Origin: Acanthococcus lagerstroemiae
Taxonomy: Eukaryota; Arthropoda; Insecta; Hemiptera; Eriococcidae
Direction of reading: 5' to 3'
Assembly: GCA_031841125.1 (NCBI GenBank)
Contig: CM063108.1
Location: 72,140,344-72,204,343, forward strand
DNA: 64,000 bases
Of this stretch, positions 22,307 to 35,058 are shown piece after piece (the first letter of the stretch is position 1; each line of letters begins with the position of its first letter). Position numbers and translations under genes: made by a program. The notes under the pieces are model-generated. The model made no database searches. It was not told the DNA's origin and saw only the letters and a program-made list of their open reading frames with translations.

Positions 22307-25300
22307 AAAAGAATAATAAACGTACAACGAAAACAAAAACTGTGTGAAGAAGTTCGAGCACGATACTTTCTGGTTCACAACCTGGCACCTAGGTTCGTAT
22401 ACAAAAATAAGCGACTCTTCTAACACGAATGAAAATATGCGAACTCGAAGGAGCTCGAATCGAGTCCAGGCACCGTCGCAGTTTGCATTCAGCAGTACTC
22501 TTTGGCAATAATCTCTATCTCGAACAATAAACGGGCGGTGGTTTCATCGAGTTCACAAGGAATCTCGACTTCAGTGAAAAAAGCTCTCTCAAAATATCCT
22601 AAACGATAACGCTAGAAATTTCTCAAAAATTATGGGAGAGGGGGCGGAGTGGGAAATGTCAACTTCAAGACGCGACGATAATATTTGAAGTTGCTGCTGC
22701 GGAAAAACAGCCTTTCGGACGCAAAGGTTAATCGAAGAAAAAAAAAAAACACGAAGAAATGATTGCCCTATGAGTGCTAAACTCTCATTTTCATACTACT
22801 AATTGCTCTAATGACATAAAAAAAAAAAAATCGGAGAAGCCAAATAGCAAGTGAAACGTCACGAAAAATTGTTCAAAGTTACTTGATTATTAAATCGAAA
22901 GTCTCACCCTCACTTCTATTAATTTTTTTTGGCGAGGGTCAACCTTACCCGGCATGAACAGATTTTTCCAGAAATTTCGAGAATTATCGCACAAACGAAA
23001 CACATTTTCAAACCAAGACCATTTTAGACCGGATTTCCACAATTTTTTTCGTATCTGCTTCGGAAACCGTAATTAGTGGGCTGGAGGTCAGAATACACTA
23101 CAGCACACACCTTATGGAGGAAAAGGGCGGCTTTTCAAGTCGCTGATGTCGAATATGCCATCAGATTTTTGACTAAAATCCAAGTTGAAAACATAAAGCC
23201 AGGGTGGCACGAAGAACAGTTCTAAGGGAGGAGGGAGGGAACCCGACTAACTTTCTAATCTTATTCATGTTTCCGATTGAGTCCCGGAATTAGCCGACTT
23301 TCCCGAGCTTTTGATAAACAAAGACAGAAATGTTACAAGAATCTTAATGACAACTGAGTGCTAAAATTTCCCGACCGTAAGAATTTTTCGAATGGGAGCA
23401 GGAAGAATTCCCTTCCTACCAGCTCTTCTTATGACAGACAAATATCACTCGACTTCAAGACGATAAGATCCGAAATTCGGAGTTTTTGGGTCGCGTACAT
23501 CGAATATTTTGTCGGATAAAATTTGAATTTCAAGCGTGAAATTTCAATCATGGGTAGGAATGGCAAGATCATTTGTGGACAGGAATTGGCAAAATTATGT
23601 GAACTTGAGGTTGAAAAGATCGTGAAAAAACGTGATCTCATTTCACCAAATTTCATTAGAGGAACTTACGTAATATTCTTTTCATCTAAATGATCCACGA
23701 TCAAAAGGATTACAAAATTAAAGCAAAATTGTGATCTAAAAATCGAAAAGATCACAACATCGTGATATCTTTCATAATTTAAGATTTTTTTTTCAGCTGA
23801 TCTTTAGAGTCACCCGCACTTCCACCATCATGTTCGCAGTCGGCAAATTCCACTAACCAATCATTGAAAAAATGGAGTAATTTTTTAGGTTTCAACAGAA
23901 TTTTTTACAATTCAGTAGACATGCTTGTAGTCTTACCCCCCTTCTAATCAAAATTTGTTAGATACAACCCTAAGATCCGCCAAGTCCCGTTTCGTCATCC
24001 GTTGGTCCTTTTAATTTCCTAATTTGCCTAAGTTACGTACGCGTGGCCCGAAAGGCGGTTTTTCATTCCACAATGGCAGCACTAACGGCCTAAGTTCGTT
24101 AAACACGGAACCTTCTTCCATCGTTGATCAATTAAGTTGTACGAAGTGTCACGAGGATTACAAACGACGATGTCTGTCTGGAAATGAAATAATGAAATAC
24201 CGCTAATGGACTCACTTTAGCGTAAAATTCGATGGTCCTCGACTGAAACGGACTACGATCGACTACACCTACCAACCTTCGACGGTCGAAGGTTCAGAGT
24301 CTAGGCCGAAGGTACCTTTACCTGTCTGTCAGCGTGGTCTTGACCATATACAGCGCCATGTTTCACGGTTTACAAATCGTTCGCCGCATTTCTACAAACT
24401 CGACCGTACAAATACCGATACGGCGGTAAAAATAATAAAATAATAACAATAACAACGACGAAGAACGAACGATACGTACGACTAATGACGCGTAATGATT
24501 AATAAACAAATAATTACTCAGATTTAAAATTTAAAAAAACACAAAACATAACGGTAAACTGAAATAACGGGTGAAACAATAGAAGTTCGCAACGAATTAC
24601 ATATAACAAGGATGCTTTTGTACAACCCAACGAAAGAACCGAACATGGACTCGTCTGCTTGACTTATTGGGCAGAAGAAAGCCTAGTGTAATGAGTCTGA
24701 AATGAATGGCGTCATCAGCCACGAGTGCAACCAACATCGAGTAAATTGAGGTAGGTCTTAGTGCACTCAACACGGGCGCTGTCGAACAATGTGTTTCTTC
24801 GAAAATAAAGTAGCACGGTCGGTAAGGTGGAGCGAAAAAGTCAAAATAATACGCGACTTCAAATATTTTCAACCAAAGAACTTTCTTCGGTTGTCTCATA
24901 AGGAGAAAAAAAAAAGGTGCAAATTTTCAGTCCAAAATTTTAATACTTTACATTCCACAACTATCGTCTAGTCATGATACTAGTGGCAAAGACTGGGATA
25001 CCCCGCATTTATTGAAGAAAATGTGCTATTTGGCATACCTGTCGGAAATAATATGGAACATGAATTCGACAACCCTCAAAACCTGACATTCGCTACCCAC
25101 GTCGAGTTTACCAGTTTTTTATTTCGGCAGATGCCCTTTCCCCGCCATATTATGCTGCACCAATTTTATGCAAATAATCAACGTAGTATTAAAGTACCAA
25201 CTCAGCAATGTTAGTGATCGTTTTAGGAATGTCCATTCGAATTTTTCGACCCCCTCATCTTCCTCAGCAATCTGAAGAACCGATAAGATACCCATAATTA

Positions 25301-27683
25301 TAATTCACGGTATTTTTATTGTCAGCTTCCTATCTTAGTCTCACAATTTCTATCTTTGGGTTAGTCTAATACAGAAAAAGAGCTTCGCGAAACTGAGAAC
25401 CCCCAAAATGACATCCGTGTTGTGCTTCTCAAGTTTTCTCATTATAGTCCCACCCTCCGCCTCAAGTGCCACAATTCTGAAAGTTGAATCAAATTGATAT
25501 CAAAATCGAGTTGAATAACCTTGAAAACCTATGAAATAATGTTCACGCTGTACTTGTGACGCAGCACAGGAAATCATCACATTTACAGAGAAAGTTGATT
25601 CACGACCCCCCGTCTTCTTCATTCCCATCACCGAGCTATTTTTGCTTCAAGACATTTTTGGGAAAAATGCGCAAAACCGATTTCGGAGACCTTTGCATCG
25701 CAATTGGGAGACTCGAGCGTTGCACAGGGAGGTTTTCCTTGTTATTCGGAAATACATTCGGAGGAATAAAAAATAAATAAAATTTCATCCGAGAATTGTG
25801 TACAAATTCAGCCGTTATTTGACTGAACTGTAATCACTTGAAACTAACTGATGAAACAATAGTTTGAATTTTCCTAAATTTTTGTCTCGGGTAGGCTGAT
25901 ATTCTACAGAAAATCTCAAGTACGAATAATTAGAATGAATAAATATAATGATTTCCTCGTGATTCCCCAGGCAGGGTACATTTGAGACGTAGAACCCACA
26001 ATATCAACGTTTTGAAAAAGATAGTAGTTCTCGAGATTCGACAGATTTTTGAACTAAGCATCTGCAATAAAAATAGCGGATCGATTGTACTCGTGTGAAA
26101 CTAAAGAACACTAACTTTAGATAGAATTACAATTTCGAAAAATGATTTGATATTCTTCGAAACCTACTACCGGATATATCTACATATTTATCCATATTCA
26201 ATTTTTCGGACTTTCTAATTTAAATCCTAACTCTTTCTTTGCATTCTCGGGCATACATTTTATACTTCCGATTAGCATAACATATGAGCGATTTTGGTGA
26301 CCCTATATTGGATATTCGTCACGTATTTTCGATTTTCTTCACCTTCGATCCTTGTCCAAGCCGGTGGCTAATTTTCAACCTACGTACCGTTATTTTTATT
26401 TCATTCAGTCGAAACCCGACCGTCCAAATCTTAATCTCTATTTTGTAGTCACAAATGTACCAATAGTTCTGCTACTTAGGGTCCGTTCTGCAGTAGTCAT
26501 TTACGTTTTATTCCAGCTAATGACTCGTCGATTCTGACGGATACATCCGCGTTCAACTCGAGTTTAAGCGATAGCTTTAAACTGGCCATCTTCAAAACGT
26601 CGAAACATTTACAGAATAACAATTTTACTAGTTCATACCTGAGAAACTGTCGCCGAGTGGACTACGTTCCCCGAGAAAAGGTTTTGGCGGTGCAAAAGCG
26701 ATACCATGAGGACTAGACATTCGCTCTATTCGTATTTCTGCACGTGTAAGGTTTAGAACCTCGAGAACGCCAGCATCGCCGAAACAAATAAGGATAAAGT
26801 GAGATCATCGTCTATTTTCGTACTTCAGTCTCACTTGTCCAGATAATGATCGCGTTCTTGAGGTCTCGGACCACCATGTGGCACTTCGATGCAGGGAAGT
26901 GGCCAACAGATGAGAGCAGAAATCTCTTGTGTGGGCTAATTTCGTGAAAAATGAGAAAAACCTACCGACAGCATCTGTTCTCCTACAGTCAACACTCACG
27001 GCCAAGGGTCATTCTAGGTAGACATCATTTAGGACTACCTTCGACATTATTACTCGCGTTAACGGTAGTTCATCGTTTTTTCGTCCAGAAATAGGCTGTC
27101 AATCCCATTATTAATGGATTGTGTTTTCTAGTGTATATACTGTCAAGTAACTTTATCAAATTGTACATTAGTAATAGTGTTGGTAATTAGTTTTTAATGT
27201 CCCTGTCTTCGTATCTTTCATTTGTGACTAGAAACTAGAAAGAGATGGCGTAGCTTTGAGAGGGCAAAAAGTTGACTACGAAACAGGATTTTGGTGCGAC
27301 GTCGTGAAATTTGGTATCAGGCTGAGAAGTGAAAATAGGGCTGCAACCAACACCTATCGTGCACTGTCACAATTCATTGTACTCATCGAAAACTGCAATC
27401 CAACACGATTAAAAACTAAAAATTACAATACAATCGATCAGTAGTGTAAACAAGAGGGGGGGGGGGGGACAGGGATACATCTATGTTACGTTTAAAGCCA
27501 GAAACTTTTTTTTTAAAGCACATATACAACATTATTTTGGGAGAGCCAAGGCTTTTTTTTGGCTGGTCACGTAAAAATCTATGCGATACCTTCTCCCCCT
27601 CCCGAACTTCCTATTTATACTACGGCAATTAATCCTCCAGACACTCCCCGCTGCAAAAACAGAGGAGAGTGCAATTCATCTGC

Positions 27684-27770
27684 ATTTTCAAGCACGGACA
27701 GCTACATGGTGGATAACTGCATTTTCAAGCACGGACAGCTACATGGTGGATAACTGCATTTTCATAATAG
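27684..27770. repeat. Perfect 37-bp tandem duplication
   Basis: The unit starting CTGCATTTTCAAGCACGGAC and ending GTGGATAA is present twice without mismatch, followed by a partial third copy (CTGCATTTTCA). Confidence 0.9.
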
Positions 27771-28693
27771 ATTCGTAGTACATATATTAGAAACAGATGT
27801 GGAAACATCGATAATCTATCATTTAATTCCCGCATCACATTTATCGATATTTTTGGTTTGGACCCCCACCTCTAACTGTAGATGCTCCAATTTTCACCAT
27901 ATATCCCAAAAATAAGGCAGCGGCCTAAGAACCTAGTTGTGCCCAAATTGTACTTTCTCACAATCTTAATCATCAACCCATCCTCGATGCCATAATTTTA
28001 AACATCGGGTTAAATTTATACAAAGAATGATTTTGACGGCTTGGAAACTTCCAATGTGCAAAGTACAAGGAGGGGCAGGAGCAGAAACAGAGACAAGATT
28101 CTTACGGATGATAAATTATGGCGGCAGGAGAATAATTCTAGGCAAAACTTGCATCCGTACTATTGATTGAATTCCATTGAATGATACAAACACATGAAAA
28201 ATGACTTTTGCACCATAAGACCTGCGCTGAATTATCCTACTATATGCAATTATTTTGGACCTCCTGTTTACAAGTCTTCTAAGACGGCTATGAAACAAGA
28301 ACGAAAGACTATTTTTATGTAAAATTTAGCGTACTTTCATTCTGCAAGTTGAACTACTAATGTAAGACTTACGAATAAAAACTTCCAGAACAAAAATGAA
28401 GAAGAGCACTTAAGTCTCCATGGGGGCTTAACGCGGCCGTCGGCGGTGTCCACAATTCTTAAAATACTACCCCGAGTCTCGACAAGAAACTGGGGTCTTT
28501 GCTATGAAGGAAGAGCTAAGCACAGGGAGGGAGGGGGTGTTACAATGAAAGAAAGTGAAAAATTTGACGAGGATGTTAATCAGACAACTTCGTAAGTTTT
28601 AATAATAATAATTTGTTTCCCAAGTAGAAAATTTGTTCAACCGTCGCGAAAGAAGGAGAGGAGTAACGAAACTAAAAAAGACTGTGATGTGAA

Positions 28694-28888
28694 TTGTCCT
28701 ACGTAGTACGTTTTGAAGATTGCTACATTAGTGTTCCGCATTACTTTGATCCAAAGATAAAAACTGATGCACCGGCTATGATAGCGGATGTTAAGTTATC
28801 TGGACTGAGTCACATACGCTATGAGTACAACGGGGCACTGTATGATGGCCCAAGACCTCGGAAACGAAATCCTTACCAGGAAAATTAA
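28694..28888 (+). other. Unassigned short open frame
   Basis: The 64 codons contain VRFEDCYISVPHYFDPKIK and end KRNPYQEN. The composition looks protein-like, but I recognise no family and see no partner exons. Confidence 0.15.
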
Positions 28889-30924
28889 GGTTCGAATGAA
28901 CAAACAAATGGTGATGTTATCACTAATACGTACACTTCTTGACCCTTCACTCTTAATTTATTGCACGGAGGAATTTCTATAGCTCACTATGGCTAGAGTG
29001 GAGATCACGCAATGCGTCGATACATGAAATCTTTTGGAAACATTCTGAGCAGAACAGGTCACTCAGATGTCAATCAGTACAGTAACATGACCACGTGTAT
29101 TAATAATCAGCCTTTCACCCACTTTTTCCGTTTCACTAAAAACTTTTGAAGCACTGTTTCTCTGATGAACGGAAAATACTCTCGTCAAATTTTGACAAGA
29201 AGTTGGCTGGGCCAATAACTCTCATCACTGAAACCTTTCTCACCAATTTGGTAAAATTGAAGGAGTTAAGACCCAAGATTTGTCGAACTAACACGTAATG
29301 ACCGTTATGTAAATCAAATGTACTATAAAATTTTACTTTTCCTGTACATCGAGTTAGAGTAATTCAGTAACCTTGAAATTAGGACCGTAATCAAGGAAGC
29401 ACGAGAGAGGACGTTGTTTCTTGACAAACAGAAACGTTCCCAAGCAAAACAGAAAATCTAAATACGACCCCTTCTCCGTCCCAATTCGCTCACTGATACA
29501 AAAGGCTAGTTATAGGTCCTCTTGACATTCTGCACAGATCAGAGCACATGAAAAGGTTGATCTAAAAAAAAAAAATCAAAATCTACTAAAACAAGAGTAA
29601 TTTGATTACGAATCCTCATTGTTTCGTCTTTACCTCTGACCACGAAAAATAATAAATTCTGGCAGTAATAACTGTGAGCTTTTGGAATGGTGCACCCTGG
29701 CCATACCCCAGTTGAAACAATCCTTACCCGGGTAACGATAACTGTGAATCATAGAATCGTGAACCCTCATCACTGATATCGGAAACCACAGAAGTTATGA
29801 ATTCTCGAAACTGTAATTCATGGTAATGGTAATTAAAAGCATTAAAACTTGCGAAGGCTCTAAATTGTGAACCACGATTATGAATAACTGCGAACAACAA
29901 AACGTAGGAACAAGGTAAATGTGATCCCTCATCGTTAATTAAGCCTGAGCACACGAGCTTATCTACAATTTTTAGGAATCGTAAATAAATATGTAAATAG
30001 GAAACAGATGAATAAACGAATAAACAGAAAAGCAAAAAGTTTACAACATTGGGCCAAAGAAACGAATCCCTTTTCCCCCCTATAAGATCTCGTTCTAATA
30101 GATGGGTGTGTTTCCAAACGATCAACAGATTATCTAATATCAAAGGCCGTGGGTAATATCACTACCTTCAGTGATCTTGCCCAGCCTTGATTTGATCACC
30201 GATACAGTTAGTTTCTCACATCATTTGAAAAATCGGCAGCGCCCAGTTACGGCAGAGGCCCAATAAGCGACGAGCACCATCCAGTTCTGGAGATTGTCAC
30301 AACACGAAGTGAACGAGGCACACTCGAAGGCAAGAAACAGTATGCACCGAGCAAACCGATACTCCGCCAGTATCGGAAACCGATGTAAGAATTACGCTAC
30401 AAAAACGACGACGGATATCACGACATCCGCGCTAAGCTCGACGATTTCAAATATCTCACGGTTAGTCTTCCGATACGATTCTTAAGAAAATAGCTTTTTC
30501 AATCGTAAGTCACCGAAAATAGGGAGATGGGATCATTAATCACAGAAAATTTCCGAACAAGCTCTAAATTTTGTAACAATCCGTAAAATACGATTCGATC
30601 GTAACGTGTAACCTAGAACAGCCGATAAAAGTACGCAGTCTTATTACCTAGAATTTTCGAAGACTTTTAAGTATTTATTCTTCTCAAGCCGACGGAGAAG
30701 AGAGGATACGACTTATGAACTTTTGAAGCGGCCTGATTTTGCAAATCCGAAATACTTTCATCCGAACACCTCAAGTTCTCATACCGAACGACTCTACAAC
30801 ACGACTTAATTTTTACAAAAAATGACATGAAATTCCAAAAGAATGAGGAAGGCAAAAAAATCGGGGAAAAAAATAGATAACATAAAAAATTAATCACAGC
30901 AACGTTAAATTAATCCGGCGAAAT

Positions 30925-31989
30925 TCAAAAATCTTCGAATTCCGAACCGTATAACTCTAGACGAGAATATAATAATGGAGCCTCTTCGTAATCTGGAAAA
31001 TTACTGGTATCGATGGGTCCATTTAACTTTGGTATAATCGGGGCCGGATACTTTTTCTGCAACATTGCTATCCAATCGATGTTGTGAAAGAAAGGATGTC
31101 GTTTCACGTCATCTACGCCGCTACTTTTGCTGCCCAAACGTTTAGTAACGTCTGTTTTTAGGAATTCCGAGATAATGCAACGTAATGTCCGACTCATATG
31201 AGAAGGAAAGCTTACCTTGCCGGCGATGATCTTCGTGTATACATCCTCCGGATTCTTATCCTTAAACGGCGGCTGCCCATTAGTCATCTCATACAGCAGA
31301 ATTCCCACCGTCCACCAGTCGACTGAGTAACTGTAACCCTTTCTGAGTACCACTTCCGGAGCCAGATACTCGGTGGTACCGCATCTGGTCCAAGTGCGAC
31401 GGGTGTCGATCTTCTTCGCGAATCCGAAATCAGTTATCTTGAGATAGCCTCTGGAGTCGAGCAGCAGATTTTCTGGCTTCAGGTCTCTGTAGATGATGCC
31501 CAGATGGTGGAGGTATTCGAACGAGAGTACTACTTGAGCCGTGTAGAAACGAGCCATCGTTTCGTTGAACTTTCGACACGTCTGCAGGTGCGAAAACATT
31601 TCACCACCAGGTACGAAGTCCAAAGCCATGTATAGGTTTGCGTTGTCTTTAAAATAAAATTTCATCGTGACCAGGAACGGAAAGTTGACGCACTGCAGTA
31701 TTTTTTTCTCGTTTTTCACGTGCTGCAGTTGGTTCGAATTTATCACCTTTGGCTTTTCAAGGATCTTTAGAGCGTAATACTTTTTGCTGGGTTTGTGTTG
31801 AGCGAATACGACCCTGCCGAAGTGCCCGGTACCGACCGTTTTGATGGGTTCGAAGTCGTCCGTTTTGGCCGTCTTAGCACTCACATTCTTGGTCCACTTT
31901 TCTTCAAATTTCTTTTTCGCCTTGCGAAGAAATGTACGCATGTCGGAGACCGCCGAAGGTCTGTTACTGTGCGAAGAGCCGGATGCCAT
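30925..31989 (-). CDS. cAMP-dependent protein kinase catalytic subunit-like, single exon, divergent
   Basis: A Ser/Thr kinase of the PKA-C1 type, 354 residues, uninterrupted from ATG (31989) to TGA, matching the usual family length of about 350. Motifs: GTGHFGRV (glycine loop, about residue 52), YALKILEK (catalytic Lys), PGGEMFSHL, YRDLKPENLL (catalytic loop), DFGFAKK (Mg-binding DFG), WTRCGTTEYLAPE (activation and P+1 loop), VDWWTVGILLYEM, DTSNFPDYEE, and a C-terminal FEDF hydrophobic motif. The activation-loop Thr and the acidic residues that read substrate arginines are present. Differences: no Gly2 for myristoylation (MASGSS start), and Leu198 to Arg and Pro202 to Thr (mouse PKA numbering). 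One exon plus divergence suggests an old retrocopy, though Drosophila Pka-C1 also has an uninterrupted coding region. I see no poly-A tail or target duplication. All catalytic residues survive, so it is probably active. Confidence 0.92.
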   Translation of the reverse strand: MASGSSHSNRPSAVSDMRTFLRKAKKKFEEKWTKNVSAKTAKTDDFEPIKTVGTGHFGRVVFAQHKPSKKYYALKILEKPKVINSNQLQHVKNEKKILQCVNFPFLVTMKFYFKDNANLYMALDFVPGGEMFSHLQTCRKFNETMARFYTAQVVLSFEYLHHLGIIYRDLKPENLLLDSRGYLKITDFGFAKKIDTRRTWTRCGTTEYLAPEVVLRKGYSYSVDWWTVGILLYEMTNGQPPFKDKNPEDVYTKIIAGKVSFPSHMSRTLRCIISEFLKTDVTKRLGSKSSGVDDVKRHPFFHNIDWIAMLQKKYPAPIIPKLNGPIDTSNFPDYEEAPLLYSRLELYGSEFEDF

Positions 31990-33880
31990 AGTTGGATCCG
32001 TTTATTGAAAGACGAATGGTAGCGTTTTATCACGCCTTAGTTGAGAAGCGAATTTTACATAAACCAGAGGTGGATTACCTGCGAGTGTCGTCGTCGACGC
32101 ATATAAACGGCCTAGAAAAAATTAAAGAGTTTCGACATAAATCAATTTTCACAACTAATTGGTTAATTTGGACGTCCGAACGGTATTTCCGTTTTGCTTC
32201 GCATGTCATTTCTCGAAAATTTCGAACTGTTTACAAATAGTAGAAAATTTAACTTTCTAACCCGCTTTCAACAAGCAGAGGCTTGTTCTTGGTATCTTGT
32301 TCACGTTGCACTTCATACGCTGTTGCTGGGGTTTACAGTTGGTGCCGATAATGACGAAAGTAGAGATAAAAAGCTGAACCTTGTCCTAATTTGGTATATT
32401 TCATCCGGATGTCCAGTGTAGTCAGCTGATTGCAAACGGCATCGTCGGAGTAACTGTGGACCGAAAAAATGCGAAAAATTTTGAGTTTTGTAACTCCCGG
32501 GCGCGTATTAATTGAGAATTAAGATTAAATTAGCGAGCTAGAGAATTCACCTACCTACTTAATAACATTGGTGCATCACGCTATTCACGCATGCGCATCC
32601 CATCCGGATTCTCTGGGTCCTGATTGCTGGTTACACTTTAACTTTTTTTGCTGTTCTGGCCGTCAAATGAAGCTTCTAAATTTGAAATGAACGTTGAAAA
32701 CTGCGCATTTCGGATTCAATTGCCTCTATAAAACAAGGCGATAAGATTATAATTAATTAACGAGTTGTAGACGACACAAAAACCAGGGTAGTAGAAACGG
32801 TACAAGAAATAAAACTAACAAATTTCTGTGAAAGCGGGACGGCTGAGTAGGTTGAGATGTCATTAGCGCTCGGGTAGTCTGGTGAAGAAATAGAAAAACT
32901 ACTCGTCCTACTCCGTCTCCTCCAAGCAGTGCATTGCAGCCAGCCGAAAGCTGAAAGCCAAAAGCCAAATTCAGGTCGAATTTTTACTGATAAGAGAAAA
33001 GCTGAAAGCTAGCTTTATTTGTACCTTCACAAGCCAAAAGCCGAAAGAAGCCAACATTTTCCAGCTTTCTTTTGGCTTCTCAAAAACCTATAAATTCGTG
33101 AGCTTTACGGCTCTTATCAATTTTTTATGTGTGTGATATTTTTGAGAACTGTATTTTCCCTCCTTAAGCCTTAAGAGTTAAGACCTCAGCTCAAGTGTCA
33201 GTTGACGGCAAATTTTAGCTCAAAATATCAGCACCGACTGCAATTTGTTTGTACGTTTGGTCTTTTGGGTATTGGGCAACGGAAATTTTAGCAACGAAAA
33301 ATCATCATCATTTTTTCTACTCTTTCTTTCATTCAGCTCGTGAACAGAATTGTAAAACTTATTTTATTACCTTGAAGCTCAAATCCTCTACCCTTCTGAA
33401 CTATTCTTGAAAAAAATAATTATTTAATTACAATTTTTAGCGCAAATTTATATGTGGCATCGCGTAGACACGCTCTAACATAATGCTTCTGAGAAAGATA
33501 GAAAACAAGTTTCTGCCGTAGCCTACTCACTCTCTCTTTCTAACACACAGTTTCGGCCTTGCGATGAGCGCGCACATTCCAGTTAGTATATTATTAAGAG
33601 TTCACTGGTTAAGAATGCTCGTCAATCAAAGAGACGTTCACACTGTTTAGCATCCCTACAAAATTGCCGAGGAAATATTGATGTGCAGAACTCCTTCTGC
33701 CAGAAAAGTACTAATTTTCAATCGTTATCAACAAACTTGGGAAAGTGAACTGGGAATCTATTTCATTTGAAAGACTCCATTTTAATCTGCTGCACTGCGT
33801 TGCATAGTGTGAATCGCCATATATCAAAACACCTACTGGATTTTGATGGATGGGCATTCTTAACTCAAATGGAGTATTAA
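31990..33880. other. Upstream of the PKA-like gene, nothing recognised
   Basis: Short open frames only. The region between the kinase start and the repeats at 33890 may contain the promoter and 5' UTR of the kinase gene; I see no firm core-promoter element. A low-complexity stretch of GAAAGC/AGCCAAAAGC words lies at 32945-33090. Confidence 0.5.
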
Positions 33881-33889
33881 GTGGGATTT

Positions 33890-34215
33890 AAACTTAGAGT
33901 TCCAAGTTTTGGCAGCCCTGCATATGTGTGAGTGATCACATACAATTTACTGTATATAAGCGTGTAGCAAACTGAAACTTCAACTATCATCAAGTAAATT
34001 AGAAATTCACTTTCAAAGAAAATTTGTCCTAAATTCAACTGCATCATCACCAAAAAATTAAATTATAAAATTATAATCAGTTCTACTGGCAGAATAATTT
34101 TTACTTGATTTTTTCCCTACTGAAGATAGCAGTGTTTCTATTTGAAGATCAATGATCCACTCACTCATTTTCACCCGCTAACACCCGCGCAGATAATTTT
34201 GCTGCGCACTCTAGT
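33890..34215. repeat. Dispersed repeat copy (CACCCGCGCAG family)
   Basis: This shares ordered phrases with 59100-59435, for example GGCAGCCCTGC, GTGATCACATACAATTT, GATAGCAGTGTTTCTATTT, CACCCGCGCAGATAATTTTG and CTCTAGTGCAGGTTAT. A third partial copy is at 34684-34790. No coding capacity; the class is unknown. Confidence 0.65.
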
Positions 34216-34527
34216 GCAGGTTATCCCAAAATTATTGACATGTACGAATGTACTGTAAACGTGGGTTGACAGGAAGAAAGAGACCTCAAGCAAAAATGTA
34301 AATTTTACAGGAGAGCGGATAGACAAAATTGATAACGTTTTCACATTATGGAGTCGGAGACACTCAACTTTGAAGACTTATAGCCGTTTGGGAAAATTTT
34401 TTAGAATTTTTTCGACAACACCAGGCAAAAAAACGGCCAAAAATTAGTCAAAAACAGTTGTTATCACAAAAATGGTTTTTTGCCCTGAGGTCCCTTTCTT
34501 CCTGTCAGCCCAGTCGGTAAATGTATG

Positions 34528-34682
34528 ATGAGGATTAGTGATGGGCAGTATCGATACATTTATACATCGATGTTTTCGATACTTTGGAAATTGTGTATCG
34601 ATGCATCGATACACCTTCTTTTTGAAAAATATATCGATGTATCGAGCGATACATCGATACATGGCCCACCACTAATGAGGAT
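34528..34682. mobile_element. 139-bp hAT-type MITE
   Basis: The element runs 34536-34674. Its ends TAGTGATGGGC and GCCCACCACTA are inverted repeats, and the 8-bp sequence ATGAGGAT lies directly on both sides (34528-34535, 34675-34682). Eight-bp duplications and TAGTG/CAGTG-type ends are hallmarks of hAT transposons. The interior is mostly short inverted runs of TATCGATACATCGATG, so the whole element can fold. No transposase. It sits at the edge of the repeat at 34684-34790. Confidence 0.92.
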
Positions 34683-34683
34683 G

Positions 34684-34790
34684 AGGATAGCAGTATTTCC
34701 ATTTAAAACTATCCGTGATCACCCGTTCAGTTTCACCCGCGCAGGTGATTTTGTAGTGCTCTCGAGTGCAGGTTTTATCGCCTATATGAA
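34684..34790. repeat. Partial copy of the CACCCGCGCAG dispersed repeat
   Basis: AGCAGTATTTCCATTTAA, CCGTGATCACCC, TTTCACCCGCGCAGGTGATT and GAGTGCAGGTTTTATCGCCT match the copy at 59335-59435 closely. Confidence 0.75.
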
Positions 34791-35058
34791 CCTGAATGAA
34801 AAAGCTTCCATCTGGACCCGACCTCCAACCTGGCTTTATAGTTTATACTTACTTTGCTTCCCCCCTTCCGCATCAGATTTTTTAGCTTTTATATTTCATT
34901 GTAATTCTTACTGGAAATTACTCCCTCCCCCCTCGCTGTCTACGTCTCCACCCATCCTCCTAGATCCTGGCCCCAAATAATTCTCGGTTCTCGGCATCTG
35001 CTGGAAGCTTTCGCGGAATTCTCAATTTGACTTTTTAGTCACCAAGTTCACTACAACT

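Larger units (their letters stand above)
16561..30924. other. Gene-poor region, repeats only
   Basis: About 14 kb with no protein I recognise. It includes a 249-bp MITE (18438-18686), (CA)n and poly-C tracts (about 19828-19852, 20620-20645), (AAT)n (20299-20337), an imperfect hairpin (21182-21282), a 37-bp tandem duplication (about 27684-27770), and recurring phrases of a diverged repeat around 19530-20460 and 23130-23520. Open frames at 21770-22306 and 28694-28888 are discussed separately. Otherwise nothing. Confidence 0.6.

Noticed and set aside
24024..24206. Zinc-binding small protein (CTKCHED)
   Set aside because: Only one CxxC-like motif, no partner exon and no family resemblance; it looks like a chance frame.
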